From the NCBI RefSeq assembly GCF_004345365.1, contig NZ_SLVF01000003.1, forward strand, positions 558,001 to 622,000: 64,000 bases of DNA, given 5' to 3'. The translations under genes and the position numbers were made by a program. This document shows positions 8,078 through 17,786 of the stretch, piece by piece; the first letter of the stretch is position 1; every line of letters begins with the position of its first letter. This DNA comes from Kribbella sp. VKM Ac-2568. GTDB lineage: Bacteria > Actinomycetota > Actinomycetes > Propionibacteriales > Kribbellaceae. The notes beneath the pieces are model-generated. The model had not been told where the DNA came from. It saw only the letters and a list, made by a program, of their open reading frames with translations, and searched no databases.

Positions 8078-11000
8078 ATGGTGCAGATTCGGCTACTCGG
8101 TGGGTTCGGCGTCGATCAGGACGGCCGGCCTGTCGATGCCCGGGCGTGGCGGCTGCGGAAGGCGCGCACGCTCGTCAAACTGCTGGCACTGCAGCGTGAC
8201 CAGCGGTTGCACCGCGACGTCCTCCTCGACGCGCTGTGGCCGGGCCGTACTCCGATGTCGGCCGTCAACAATCTCCATCAGGCACTGCATGTCGCCCGCC
8301 GGGTGCTCGCCGACGACAGACCGACCAACGGTCTACTGGAGCTGCGTGACGATGTCGTGGCGTTGTGCGCCGACGGTCTGGTCGACGTCGACGTACGGCG
8401 CTTCGAGCAACTGGCGGCGCATGGCCGGGCCAGCGGTGACCTCGCCGACCTCCGTGCCGCGGTGGCTGCATACACCGGCGACCTGCTCCCCGAGGACCGC
8501 TTCGAGGACTGGGCCACCCAGCCGCGCGAGGAACTCCGCCACGCCTTCTGCGACCTCCTCGTCGACCTCGCCGACACAGCCACAACAGCCGATCCCGACG
8601 CCGGCAGCGAGATCGAAGCACTCGACGCACTCCAGCGCGCACTGACCATCGACCCACTACACGAACGCGCAGTCAGAAGCCTGATGCGCCGCCATGCCGC
8701 GATGGGCCGGCGATCGGAAGCCCTGGCCCTGTACGAACGGCTGCGCGGCGATCTGGCCGCGACGTACGGCACAGACCCCGATCCAGAGACCCAACGCATG
8801 TACCGCGACCTGCTCACCGACAGCATCGAGGTCGAGGAGCCCACGCAACCACCCCGGCACAACCTCATCCCCGCACTGACGAGCTTCGTCGGCCGCGAGC
8901 GCGAGATCAGCGATGTCCACCGCCTCCTCGAACGAGGCCGGCTGGTCACCCTGACTGGCGTGGGCGGTGCAGGCAAGACGCGGCTCGCAGAGGAGGCGGC
9001 GCGCAGGCTGCTCCCCGCCTACCCCGACGGAGTCTGGGTCGCGGACCTGGTGCCGGTGGCCGACCCGCACCTCGTCGCCGACACCGTCGCCGCCGCACTC
9101 GGGCTTGATCCCGGCGCGGGCTCCGACCCGCTGCGAACGCTGGTCGCCCAATTGGCAACACGCAACCTCCTGCTCGTGCTCGACAGCTGCGAGCACCTCC
9201 TCGCCGCCTGTGCCGCACTCGCCAACGCCGTACGGCGCAACTGCCCCGGCGTCACGGTGCTCGCGACGAGTCGGGAGCCTCTGCATGTTCCGGGTGAGGT
9301 GACCTTCCGGGTGCCGTCGCTCGAACTGCCGGAGCCCGAGGAAGCCGGCGACCCGGACCGGCTCGTGACTCACTCCTCCGTACGGCTCTTCGTCGACCGC
9401 GCGCAGGACGTGCGGCCCGGCTTCGTCCTCGACCTGGACAATGCGGCCTCCGTCGTGGAGATCTGCCGTCGCCTCGACGGCATCCCGCTCGCCCTGGAAC
9501 TGGCTGCTGCCCGGATGTCGCATCTTGAGTCGGCGGAGATCGCCGACCGGCTGAGCGAGGCTCTTCCCCTGCTCGGCCGGCGCGGCGAGATCACCCGGCA
9601 CGCGACGCTGCGGGCCGCGCTCGAGTGGAGTCACGCCTTGCTCTCGGACGATGAGAAGGTGCTGTTGCGCCGCCTCGCGGTCTTCTCTGGCAGCTTCTCG
9701 CTTCCCTCAGCCGAGCAGGTCTGCGCGGATGAGCGGATTCCCGGCCCGGATGTGCTGGACTGCCTTGGCCGCCTGGTCGACAAATCCCTTTTGCTGGTCG
9801 ATCACGACGGTCCCCGCTCGCGCTACCGCCTGCTGGAGACCATCCGGCAGTTCGCCCGGGAGCGACTCGTTGCAGCAGGAGAGGCGGAGTCACTGGAGGC
9901 CGCACACTGCGCGCATTTCCTGGAGCTCGCGCTCGATCAGGACCCCGAGCGGGTCAGCGTCGTCGTCGAACGCCCGCAACTGCTCGACGTCGACCACGAC
10001 AACCTCCGCGCCGCCCTCGGCTGGGCGCTGCGGAACGACCCAGACCAGGCGTTGGTGCTCGGAGTGAGCCTCTCGCAGTACTGGCTGGCGCGAGGGCATT
10101 TCGTCGAAGGAGCGGACTGGCTCGAACGCATTCTCGAAGTGGCCGTCAAGCCCTCACGGTCGCGGGCTCGAGCAGTGTTCGCGCTGGCGACCCTGGACGC
10201 GAGGAGTGGTTTGAGCGAGAGACTCCCGGGCCTGGGAGACGAGGGCGTCGCTGTCGCCGAGCAGTCCGATGACCCCTCCCACGTCGTGGCCGCCCGGGTC
10301 CTTCGCGGCACCCTGCTGCTGAGCAGCACAGACCTCGACGAGGTCGAGCGGACCGCCACGGCAGCGATTGCCGATGCGGACTCGCTCGGAGCGGCGCCGG
10401 TGGCCGCTGCCGCCCAGGGGCTTGCCGCCATGGTCTCGTTGTTCCGCGAAGACGTGGAGCCGGCACAGCAGCGATTCGACGAATGTCTTCGCCGGCTGAG
10501 TCTGATCGACGCGACCGCTGTCCCCTTCTTCCCAGCCGTGACGATCTGCCTGCCGCTCATGCCAGTGGATGGAACGTTGGTTCCGGTGTTCGAGGAGACC
10601 TTTCTGCTCGGCCGGCGGGTCAGCGCCGTGCAGGCGTATGGCTACGCCTTGTCGGCATCCGCTGACGTATACCGGCTCACGGGAGACCTCGACAGTGCCC
10701 TCGCGGCCGTACGTCGCTCTGTCGACGGGTTCGCCGACATCGACGACACAGTGGGGCTCGGCCACGCTCTCAACCATCTGGGGTGCATCGAGCGCGACCG
10801 GGGCCTGTTCGAGCCGGCCGAGACGCATCTGCGCGAAGCCCTGCGGATCCGCAAGCAACTGGGAGATCGTCGCGGGGAGAACTTGACCCTCGCCAACCTC
10901 GGACTGCTGTCCGCGGCCGCCGGCGATCCCGGCGAGGGACGCCGGTTCACCCGCATCGCCCTCGACCGCGGCGAGGCGGTCGACGATGTGCCCGCGGTGG

Positions 11001-11272
11001 CGGGAGCGCTGCTGGATCTCGTCATCGTCGAGCTGTTCGCCGGTCAACGGCAGGCCGCCCGGGCGCTCGCCGAACAAGCGGTGGAGGCCTTCCACCCGCA
11101 GGGATATCTGCGACTCGAGGCCTGGGCGCGGCTCCTTGCCGCCGAACTCGCCCGCGACGACGGCGACTCCGAAGTACTGGCCAGGCAGGGCCGTACGGCG
11201 GCCGAGATCTTCGCCCGGCTCGGCTGCCGCATCGGTACGGCGCGGGCAGCCGCCCTGCAGCTCCAACCCTGA
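8078..11272 (+). CDS. AfsR/SARP-like regulator: HTH-BTAD-NB-ARC-TPR
   Basis: Protein of 1,064 residues. An OmpR-type winged helix spans about 1-95 and a bacterial transcriptional activator domain about 95-245. An NB-ARC ATPase follows, with Walker A GVGGAGKTR near 293 and a Walker B-like stretch LLLVLDSCEHLL. The last 450 residues are TPR-like helical repeats. This is the architecture of large pathway regulators of secondary metabolism. GGGGGAGG lies just before ATG 8078. The next gene downstream is a covalent-flavin oxidoreductase, the kind of enzyme such regulators control, so it may be a local target. Confidence 0.85.
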   Translation: MVQIRLLGGFGVDQDGRPVDARAWRLRKARTLVKLLALQRDQRLHRDVLLDALWPGRTPMSAVNNLHQALHVARRVLADDRPTNGLLELRDDVVALCADGLVDVDVRRFEQLAAHGRASGDLADLRAAVAAYTGDLLPEDRFEDWATQPREELRHAFCDLLVDLADTATTADPDAGSEIEALDALQRALTIDPLHERAVRSLMRRHAAMGRRSEALALYERLRGDLAATYGTDPDPETQRMYRDLLTDSIEVEEPTQPPRHNLIPALTSFVGREREISDVHRLLERGRLVTLTGVGGAGKTRLAEEAARRLLPAYPDGVWVADLVPVADPHLVADTVAAALGLDPGAGSDPLRTLVAQLATRNLLLVLDSCEHLLAACAALANAVRRNCPGVTVLATSREPLHVPGEVTFRVPSLELPEPEEAGDPDRLVTHSSVRLFVDRAQDVRPGFVLDLDNAASVVEICRRLDGIPLALELAAARMSHLESAEIADRLSEALPLLGRRGEITRHATLRAALEWSHALLSDDEKVLLRRLAVFSGSFSLPSAEQVCADERIPGPDVLDCLGRLVDKSLLLVDHDGPRSRYRLLETIRQFARERLVAAGEAESLEAAHCAHFLELALDQDPERVSVVVERPQLLDVDHDNLRAALGWALRNDPDQALVLGVSLSQYWLARGHFVEGADWLERILEVAVKPSRSRARAVFALATLDARSGLSERLPGLGDEGVAVAEQSDDPSHVVAARVLRGTLLLSSTDLDEVERTATAAIADADSLGAAPVAAAAQGLAAMVSLFREDVEPAQQRFDECLRRLSLIDATAVPFFPAVTICLPLMPVDGTLVPVFEETFLLGRRVSAVQAYGYALSASADVYRLTGDLDSALAAVRRSVDGFADIDDTVGLGHALNHLGCIERDRGLFEPAETHLREALRIRKQLGDRRGENLTLANLGLLSAAAGDPGEGRRFTRIALDRGEAVDDVPAVAGALLDLVIVELFAGQRQAARALAEQAVEAFHPQGYLRLEAWARLLAAELARDDGDSEVLARQGRTAAEIFARLGCRIGTARAAALQLQP

Positions 11273-11287
11273 CGCCGCTCACGACCG

Positions 11288-11304
11288 GCTAAGTCGCGCT
11301 AAGC
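11288..11304 (+). promoter_or_regulatory. Candidate SARP-type direct repeat
   Basis: GGCTAAG and CGCTAAG recur 10 bases apart, upstream of the flavin oxidoreductase. SARP/BTAD regulators bind heptamer direct repeats with 10-11 base periodicity overlapping a -35 region. Proximity to the AfsR-like gene makes this a candidate only. Confidence 0.25.
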
Positions 11305-11379
11305 CGCTGCGAAGGCCGCCTTCCTAGCGTCGTGCTGGTCAAGGAAACACCTTGGGGGTACGACGAGTAGGAGTAGGCA

Positions 11380-12798
11380 ATGACAACGACGGAAACGCGG
11401 CAGGACACTCTGGGGGAAGCCACGCTCGGCGAGTTCGCCGAAGGACTGCGTGGTGAGCTGGTCCGCCCGACCGACCCTTCGTACGACGAAGCCCGGTCGA
11501 TCTGGAACGCCGCGCATGACAAGAAACCGGCTCTCGTGGTGCGATGCCACGGAGTTGCCGACGTAGTCCGGGCGGTTGAATTCGCCCGCAGCGAAGGCCT
11601 TTCGCTGGCAGTCCGGGGCGGCGGCCACAGCATCCCCGGCTTCTCGACGGTCGACGGCGGCCTGGTGATCGACCTGTCGCCGATGAACGCGGTCCGGGTC
11701 GACCCGAACCGTCAGCGCATCGTCGCGCAGGGCGGCTGTGTCTGGGGAGACGTCGACGCCGAGGCCCAGGCGTTCGGGCTGGCTGTCACCGGTGGCCTGG
11801 TGTCGACGACGGGTGTCGCCGGCTTCACCCTCGGTGGCGGGATCGGCTGGCTGGTCCGTCGGTGCGGACTCGCTTGCGACAACCTCGTCGGCGCCGACAT
11901 CGTCACCGCCGACGGCCAGTACCTGCATGCCAGCGAGGACGAGAACCCGGAGCTTCTCTGGGCTCTGCGCGGCGGGGGCGGCAACTTCGGCGTCGTCACG
12001 TCGTTCGAGTTCCAGGCGCACGAGGTCGGCCCCACCGTCTTCGCCGGCCTGGTCTTCTACCCCGGCGACGAGGCGGCCCGCGTACTGCGTGGCTTCGGCG
12101 AGGCAGCAGCCCACGCACCCGACGAGCTGTCGCTGGCGGTCAACCTGACCACCGCGCCACCGTTGCCGTTCCTCCCGGAAGACGTGCACGGGAAGCCGAT
12201 CGTCGCAGTACTGGGCATGTGGTCGGGGCAGACCGAGGACGGCGACGAGGCAACGCGGCCGTTCCGCACGTTGGCGCCGGTGGTGGCCGATCTGTTCGGC
12301 CCGATGCCGTACAACGCGATGCAGACACTGCTCGATCCGCTCTTCCCGCGGGGCATGTGGAACTACTTCCGGTCGGCGTTCTTCACCGAGCTCGGTGAGA
12401 AGACCGTCGACGCGCTCGTCTCGTCACACACCCAGGTGCCGAACGGTGTGTCCGAGCTTCACGTCCACCACCTCGGCGGCGCGATGGGCCGCGTACCGGC
12501 GGACGGCACGGCCTTCGGTACGCGCGACCACGAGTTCATCCTCAACGCGGTGGCGCGGACGCCCGACGGGAACGGCTTCGACGAGGTCGCCCAGTGGGCC
12601 CGCTCGGCATCCGCCGGGCTCGGACCGGACGCGGCGTCGTACGTGAACTTCACCGGGGAGGGGAGCGAGGAAAGCGTGCGCGCGTCCTACCCGTCGTCCA
12701 CTTACGACCGGCTGGTGGCGGTGAAGGACCGCTACGACCCGACCAACCTGTTCCGGCTCAACCAGAACATCACGCCGTCGGCCGCGCCTGGTCGCTAA
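11380..12798 (+). CDS. FAD-binding (berberine-bridge-like) oxidoreductase
   Basis: Protein of 472 residues with a PCMH-type FAD domain (about 40-210) and a C-terminal BBE motif (DRYDPTNLFRLNQNI). The histidine in VRGGGHSIPG is the usual 8-alpha flavin attachment site. The second attachment cysteine found in bicovalent enzymes is not evident: the site reads STTGVAGFTLGGG. It is probably monocovalent. Family members oxidise sugars or natural products with oxygen as acceptor. There is no export signal. It follows the AfsR-like regulator by about 100 bases. Confidence 0.8.
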   Translation: MTTTETRQDTLGEATLGEFAEGLRGELVRPTDPSYDEARSIWNAAHDKKPALVVRCHGVADVVRAVEFARSEGLSLAVRGGGHSIPGFSTVDGGLVIDLSPMNAVRVDPNRQRIVAQGGCVWGDVDAEAQAFGLAVTGGLVSTTGVAGFTLGGGIGWLVRRCGLACDNLVGADIVTADGQYLHASEDENPELLWALRGGGGNFGVVTSFEFQAHEVGPTVFAGLVFYPGDEAARVLRGFGEAAAHAPDELSLAVNLTTAPPLPFLPEDVHGKPIVAVLGMWSGQTEDGDEATRPFRTLAPVVADLFGPMPYNAMQTLLDPLFPRGMWNYFRSAFFTELGEKTVDALVSSHTQVPNGVSELHVHHLGGAMGRVPADGTAFGTRDHEFILNAVARTPDGNGFDEVAQWARSASAGLGPDAASYVNFTGEGSEESVRASYPSSTYDRLVAVKDRYDPTNLFRLNQNITPSAAPGR

Positions 12799-12830
12799 CC
12801 CGGAAGGTCCAGCAACCGTAGGCACAACAA

Positions 12831-12869
12831 CGCCGGGACGGCTCCCGCTCGGGGGGAGCCGCCCCGGCG
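12831..12869. terminator. Bidirectional terminator hairpin
   Basis: A 16-base stem with one mismatch (CGCCGGGACGGCTCCC against GGGAGCCGCCCCGGCG) between the converging oxidoreductase and ROK genes. Confidence 0.75.
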
Positions 12870-12884
12870 TCCTCCGTCCCGGGA

Positions 12885-14066
12885 TCAGTGCGCGCCGAGG
12901 GCGTTCTGGATGCCGGTGACGGCGGCGCCGCGGGCCCAGTCGGTGAAGGTCAGCGGGGTGGTGAGGATGTCCAGGCTGCAGCGCTGGGATTCGGTGGGTC
13001 CTGGGCGGAGGCGGTCGTCGATGACTTCGTTGAGGGGGGCCGAGCCGGTGAAGGCGGCCAGGTCCTCGCCGGCCAGGACTATGCACGTCGTCTGCAGGGC
13101 GCCGGCGAAGGTGACGATCAGGTGGCCCAGGGCCCGTGCCGCGGCGTTCAGCCGCTCTGTAGCCGCTGGGTCGCCCGAGGCGCGAGCGCGGACCAGATCG
13201 TCGAAGGTGACTGGGTGGCCGGCCGCGGCGGAGGCCTGTGCCTCGACGTCTTCGCGATTCAAGTAGGCGGCGACGCAACCAGGGTGGCCGAGGCTGCAGC
13301 GTGGGCCGCGGGTGTCGATGGGGGCATGCGCCAGCAGGTGGCCGTTGTCGATGAGTTGCTCGACGGCGACACCTTCACGCACGACGCCGAAGCCCAGCCC
13401 GGCGCCGACGGTGATGATCCCGAAGGTCGAGTGGGTCCGCCCCGCGCCGAACCACAGTTGCTCGCGAGCCAAGGCAGCCACGTCGTTCGCGACGATCACC
13501 GGCAGCCCGGTGCGCTCACGCAACGGCGTACCGATGTCGACGTCGCGCCAGCCGAGGAACGTGCCCTCCTGCACCACGGTCCGGTCGACCACCACCCCGC
13601 CGACGGTCACGCCGATCCCGTCGAGCGAGGGAACCTTCCGGCCGAGCTTGGTGGCCAGTTGCGCGACGATCTTCGCCGTCGCCTCGACCGGTACGACGCC
13701 GTCCACCGCCGCGGGTAGCGCCGCACGCGCGGTGGCGCTGACCTCGCCGAACATGTCGCACACGACGGCGTACGCCGTGTCCGAGGTGAGCTTGCACCCC
13801 ACGACATGGCGAGCACCGGGTACGGCGGTCAGGATCTGCCGCGGCCGGCCGACGGCGGACGGCGGCTCCAGATCCTCCGAGGCGATCCCCCCGCCGATCA
13901 GCGAGCGAGCCAGCCGGGACATCGACGCGTAGGACAGGTTGAGTCGGTCTCCCAGGTCGCCGCGGGTGGCCGGTCCGTGGATCAGCAGCTGCCGGGTCAC
14001 GGCGAGCTCGCCGGCGGACAGTTCTCCCCCGGTTCCCCTCCGCGCGGACGTGCTCGTCGCTACCAC
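12885..14066 (-). CDS. ROK-family transcriptional repressor
   Basis: Protein of 393 residues from a GTG at 14066; an earlier in-frame ATG at 14114 lacks family similarity. The N-terminal winged helix (LLIHGPATRGDLGDRLNLSY) is followed by an actin-like sugar-kinase fold with GVTVGGVVVD and a glycine loop (TVGAGLGFG). The zinc motif usually CxCGxxGCxE reads CSLGHPGCV, so one zinc cysteine is absent. It diverges from a sugar ABC operon and probably represses it until a sugar or sugar phosphate binds. Confidence 0.85.
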   Translation of the reverse strand: MVATSTSARRGTGGELSAGELAVTRQLLIHGPATRGDLGDRLNLSYASMSRLARSLIGGGIASEDLEPPSAVGRPRQILTAVPGARHVVGCKLTSDTAYAVVCDMFGEVSATARAALPAAVDGVVPVEATAKIVAQLATKLGRKVPSLDGIGVTVGGVVVDRTVVQEGTFLGWRDVDIGTPLRERTGLPVIVANDVAALAREQLWFGAGRTHSTFGIITVGAGLGFGVVREGVAVEQLIDNGHLLAHAPIDTRGPRCSLGHPGCVAAYLNREDVEAQASAAAGHPVTFDDLVRARASGDPAATERLNAAARALGHLIVTFAGALQTTCIVLAGEDLAAFTGSAPLNEVIDDRLRPGPTESQRCSLDILTTPLTFTDWARGAAVTGIQNALGAH

Positions 14067-14084
14067 CTGCCAAAGGATACGGGC

Positions 14085-14098
14085 GTGACCCTTGTCAC
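14085..14098. promoter_or_regulatory. Palindrome between ROK gene and sugar operon
   Basis: GTGAC-CCTT-GTCAC lies just upstream of the ROK start codon in the divergent promoter region. About 20 bases on is an AT-rich stretch (ATTATTTTCAATCTGACTG) that may hold the operon promoter. It is an operator candidate. Confidence 0.35.
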
Positions 14099-14251
14099 AC
14101 TCGCCAGCATGCATTATTTTCAATCTGACTGCAAATACCTGAGGTTCGGAGCGACCCATGTTCGGACCACCGCCGACCGCCCTCCGACCTGGCCCCGTCG
14201 TGAGCGACCGGCACCTGCTGGCAGGCAGCACTCCCCGGTGAAGGAGCCACG

Positions 14252-15172
14252 ATGGCCACCACGATCCCCGCCCGGCCGGCGAGATTCCGCCGCGCCCGCA
14301 ACGGTCCACACGACGACACCCGACTCGCCCTGCTGTTCATCCTTCCGGCCACCATCGGCTTCCTGGTCTTCCTGATCTGGCCGACGCTGCGCGGGATCTA
14401 TCTCAGCTTCACCAAGTTCAACCTGCTGACCCCGCCGGAGTTCAACGGCCTGGACAACTACGTCCGGATGGTCCAGGACCCGGTCTTCTGGAACGCGATG
14501 AAGGTGACGCTGTACTACGTCGTCCTCAACATCGGATTCCAGACCGTCCTGGCCCTGGTGATCGCCGTGATGATGCAGCGGCTGACCCAGCGGACCTGGC
14601 TGCGCGGCATCGTGCTCACGCCGTTCCTCGTCTCGAACGTGGTGGCTGCGATGGTCTTCCTCTGGATCCTCGACTACCAGCTGGGCATCGCGAACAACAT
14701 CATCGCCGGACTCGGCCTGGAACGGATCCCGTTCCTGTCCTCCGAAGCCTGGGTGATCCCGACGATCGCGTTCATCAACGTCTGGCGGCACGTGGGCTAC
14801 ACCGCGCTGCTGATCTTCGCGGGTCTCCAGATGATCCCGGAGACCGTCTACGAGGCCGGGCGGATCGACGGGGCGAGCGAAGTACGTATGTTCCGCAGCA
14901 TCACTGTCCCGCTGCTGCGGCCGATCCTCTCGCTCGTCCTCATCATCACCGTGGTCGGCTCGTTCCAGGTCTTCGACACCGTCGCGATCGCGACCCGCGG
15001 CGGACCCGTCGACTCCTCCCGGGTCCTGCAGTACTACATCTACGAGGTCGCGTTCAGCCGCTTCCAGTTCGGCTACGCGTCGGCCATGTCGGTGGCGCTG
15101 CTCGTCGTCCTGGTGATCATCACCTTCGTCCAGTACCGGCTCAGCCGGGCCGAGTCGTCCGACCTGGCCTGA
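14252..15172 (+). CDS. Sugar ABC transporter permease (MalF type)
   Basis: Protein of 306 residues with six membrane segments. The EAA coupling loop is EAGRIDGASEVRMFRSITVP at about 205-225. The ribosome binding site GAAGGAG precedes the ATG. It is the first gene of a permease-permease-binding-protein operon; no ATPase is encoded, so a shared MsmK/MsmX-like ATPase elsewhere must energise it, as is common in actinomycetes. The sugar is unknown. Confidence 0.9.
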   Translation: MATTIPARPARFRRARNGPHDDTRLALLFILPATIGFLVFLIWPTLRGIYLSFTKFNLLTPPEFNGLDNYVRMVQDPVFWNAMKVTLYYVVLNIGFQTVLALVIAVMMQRLTQRTWLRGIVLTPFLVSNVVAAMVFLWILDYQLGIANNIIAGLGLERIPFLSSEAWVIPTIAFINVWRHVGYTALLIFAGLQMIPETVYEAGRIDGASEVRMFRSITVPLLRPILSLVLIITVVGSFQVFDTVAIATRGGPVDSSRVLQYYIYEVAFSRFQFGYASAMSVALLVVLVIITFVQYRLSRAESSDLA

Positions 15173-15182
15173 GGAGGCGACC

Positions 15183-16139
15183 ATGACCACCGACATCACC
15201 CCGACGGTAGCTACCGCCGCGCCCGACGTCGCAGTACGGCGGGATGCGCCGCCACCCGAGAGCCGGAGCTTCAACTTCGGCCGCGCGCTGGCGTGGACCT
15301 TCATGATCCTGGTGATCCTCGTCAGCCTGTTCCCCTTCTACTGGATGCTTCGTACCGCGCTCTCCAGCAACAACGCCCTGTACGCCGGGTCCGACAGCCT
15401 GCTGCCGGTGCAACCCTCGGCCGGCGGATTCGAGCGGGTCTTCGGCCTGCAGACCGGGCAGGAGGCCATCGATGCCGGTGGCGCCGGACAGGCGATCAAC
15501 TTCTGGCGCTACCTGTTCAACTCGGTCGTCGTCGCCACCCTCATCACCGTCGGCCAGGTGTTCTTCTCCGCGATGGCGGCGTACGCCTTCGCGAGGCTGC
15601 AGTGGCGGCACCGTGAGAAGGTCTTCGCCTTCTTCCTCGGCGGTCTGATGATTCCGGCGATCTTCACCCTGCTGCCGAACTTCGTGCTGATCAAGCAGCT
15701 GGGCCTGGTGGACACGCTGCTCGGGATCTCGCTGCCGACGATGTTCATGACACCGTTCGCGGTGTTCTTCCTGCGCCAGTTCTTCCTCGGCATCTCCCGC
15801 GAGGTGGAGGAGGCCGCGCTGATGGACGGCGCCTCCAAGGTCCGGGTCTTCTTCCGGCTGATCCTGCCGATGTCGGTGGCGCCGATCACGACGCTGGCGA
15901 TCCTCACCTACATCGCCGCCTGGAACGAGTACTTCTGGGCGCTGATGGTCAGCTACACCGACAGGTCGCGCGTCCTCACCGTCGCGCTCGGGGTGTTCAA
16001 GTCGCAGACCCCGCAGACCGGCCCGGACTGGGCCGGCCTGATGGCGGCCACCCTGGTCGCCGCTATTCCGATGCTGCTGCTGTTCATGCTCTTCGCGAAG
16101 CGCATCGTCAACTCCATCGGCTTCAGCGGGATCAAGTGA
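15183..16139 (+). CDS. Sugar ABC transporter permease (MalG type)
   Basis: Protein of 318 residues with six membrane segments and a long periplasmic loop after the first. The EAA loop is EEAALMDGASKVRVFFRLIL near residues 203-222. It starts ten bases after the first permease and its stop is ten bases before the binding-protein gene; each has a GAGGAG-type ribosome binding site (TGAGGAGGCGACC here). Confidence 0.9.
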   Translation: MTTDITPTVATAAPDVAVRRDAPPPESRSFNFGRALAWTFMILVILVSLFPFYWMLRTALSSNNALYAGSDSLLPVQPSAGGFERVFGLQTGQEAIDAGGAGQAINFWRYLFNSVVVATLITVGQVFFSAMAAYAFARLQWRHREKVFAFFLGGLMIPAIFTLLPNFVLIKQLGLVDTLLGISLPTMFMTPFAVFFLRQFFLGISREVEEAALMDGASKVRVFFRLILPMSVAPITTLAILTYIAAWNEYFWALMVSYTDRSRVLTVALGVFKSQTPQTGPDWAGLMAATLVAAIPMLLLFMLFAKRIVNSIGFSGIK

Positions 16140-16149
16140 GGAGGCACCG

Positions 16150-17532
16150 ATGATCACCTTCCGGCAAAGAATCCGTACTGCGGCCGTCGCCCTGGTGACC
16201 GTCACCGCCCTGGCCGCCTGTGGCGGTACGAGTGGTGGCAGCGCGAACGGGACGATCGAGTACTGGCTGTGGGACTCCGCGCAGCAGCCGGGATACCAGA
16301 AGTGCGCGGACGCCTTCGAGAAGCAGAACCCCGACCTGAAGATCCACATCTCGCAGTACGGGTGGGACGCCTACTGGAGCAAGCTCACGGCCGGGTTCAT
16401 CGCGGACACGGCACCTGACGTCTTCACCGACCACCTGTCGAAGTTCGCGCAGTACGTCGATCTCAAGGTGCTCCGGCCGCTCGACGACCTCGCGCCGACC
16501 AGCGACATCAAGGACGGCGACTACCAGGAGGGCCTGGCCGAGCTCTGGAAAGGCCAGGACGGCAAGCGGTACGGCGCCCCGAAGGACTGGGACACGATCG
16601 CGATGTTCTACGACGCTGCCGCCCTGAAGGCAGCGGGCGTGGATCCCGCCGACCTGCAGAGCCTGACCTGGAACGCCCAGGACGGCGGCACGTTCGAGAA
16701 GCTCGTCGCGCACCTCACCATCGACACCAAGGGTGTTCGCGGTGACGAGCCGGGCTTCGACAGGACCAGCGTCAAGACGCATGGGCTCGCGTCCGAAGGC
16801 TCGGGCGGCGGCGGTTGGGGTCAGACCCAGTGGTCGGCGTTCACCGGCAGCGCGGGCTGGCAGGCCACCGACAAGAACCCCTGGGGCACCCAGTTCAACC
16901 TGGACCAGCCCGAACTGCAGGACACGCTGAGCTGGTACTTCGGGCTCGTGCAGAAGGGGTACATGGCCAGCTACGAGGAGATCGGCGGCGCCAACGCGAT
17001 CGGCACGGACAAGCAGATCCAGTCCGGCACGGCCGCGATGGGGCTCAGCGGCTCGTGGATGATCTCGACCTTCACCAAGCTCACCGATGCCGCCGGCAAG
17101 AAACTCGAGATCGGGCTCGCGCCGACCCCGATCGGACCGAGCGGCAAGCGGGCGTCGATGTTCAACGGTCTCGCCGACTCCGTCACCACCTTGTCGAAGC
17201 AGCCCGAGAGTGCGGCGAAGTGGGTGAAGTTTTTGTCCGGTGCGGAGTGCCAGAACATCGTCGGCCAGTCCGGCGTGGTCTTCCCGGCCCGTCCGGCCGG
17301 TACGGACCTGGCCATCGCCTACAACAAGAACGAACGCAAGCTCGACGTCACGCCGTTCACCCAGCAGGTGAAGGACAAGACGACGTTCCTCTTCCCGGTG
17401 ACGACGAACGCCGCCGACATCGCGGCCCTGATGGCACCCCGCTTCGACGCGGTCTACATCGGCAGCGAACCGGTCGGCTCGCTGACCAAACTCAACAGCC
17501 AACTGAACGACCTCTTCAAAGTCGCCCAGTAG
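16150..17532 (+). CDS. Extracellular sugar-binding lipoprotein
   Basis: Protein of 460 residues of the family 1 solute-binding proteins. The signal peptide ends in the lipobox LAAC with Cys24 as the lipid-modified residue. The mature part contains the typical bilobed pattern (FTDHLSKFAQY, YGAPKDWDTIAMFYD, GTAAMGLSGSWMI). It should capture the sugar at the membrane surface for the two permeases encoded upstream. It is the last gene of the operon; a strong hairpin follows the stop codon. Confidence 0.9.
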   Translation: MITFRQRIRTAAVALVTVTALAACGGTSGGSANGTIEYWLWDSAQQPGYQKCADAFEKQNPDLKIHISQYGWDAYWSKLTAGFIADTAPDVFTDHLSKFAQYVDLKVLRPLDDLAPTSDIKDGDYQEGLAELWKGQDGKRYGAPKDWDTIAMFYDAAALKAAGVDPADLQSLTWNAQDGGTFEKLVAHLTIDTKGVRGDEPGFDRTSVKTHGLASEGSGGGGWGQTQWSAFTGSAGWQATDKNPWGTQFNLDQPELQDTLSWYFGLVQKGYMASYEEIGGANAIGTDKQIQSGTAAMGLSGSWMISTFTKLTDAAGKKLEIGLAPTPIGPSGKRASMFNGLADSVTTLSKQPESAAKWVKFLSGAECQNIVGQSGVVFPARPAGTDLAIAYNKNERKLDVTPFTQQVKDKTTFLFPVTTNAADIAALMAPRFDAVYIGSEPVGSLTKLNSQLNDLFKVAQ

Positions 17533-17544
17533 TGCACCCGTGAC

Positions 17545-17580
17545 GCCCGGGCGGCTCGTTGGAGGGAGAGCCGCCCGGGC
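17545..17580 (+). terminator. Terminator of first sugar ABC operon
   Basis: A perfect 13-base stem (GCCCGGGCGGCTC) with a 10-base loop, starting 12 bases after the binding-protein stop codon. Confidence 0.8.
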
Positions 17581-17769
17581 AAGGGTGTCGCGACTGTTGT
17601 CCACCACCAACCTGTACGGCAGGTCGCCCTCGCTGGGCGCCGTTCCGCCGACCACGGTTCCCGTTCCCTTACCGAGCTGGGTGCTGCCCTGGAACAGGGT
17701 GATGGTCTGCTGCGAGCGCTGGTAGTCCATGGACATGCCGACGTGATCCGCGGAAACGCGCCGCAACAT
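17581..17769 (-). pseudogene. Possible C-terminal fragment of a secreted protein
   Basis: Read on the minus strand, this interval encodes protein-like sequence (SQQTITLFQGSTQLGKGTGT, YRLVVDNSRDTLARA) that resembles the beta-rich C-terminal part of secreted actinobacterial peptidases. It has no proper start, and the similarity stops at the terminator hairpin at 17580. I read it as a gene remnant. The identification is weak. Confidence 0.25.
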
Positions 17770-17786
17770 CAGCTACCGTCCGCGGG

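Noticed and set aside
14120-17769. Long minus-strand open frames across the first sugar ABC operon
   Set aside because: They are mirror images of the permease and binding-protein genes and have His/Asp/Arg-rich shadow composition. Only the end beyond 17581 has protein-like character and was reported as a possible remnant.
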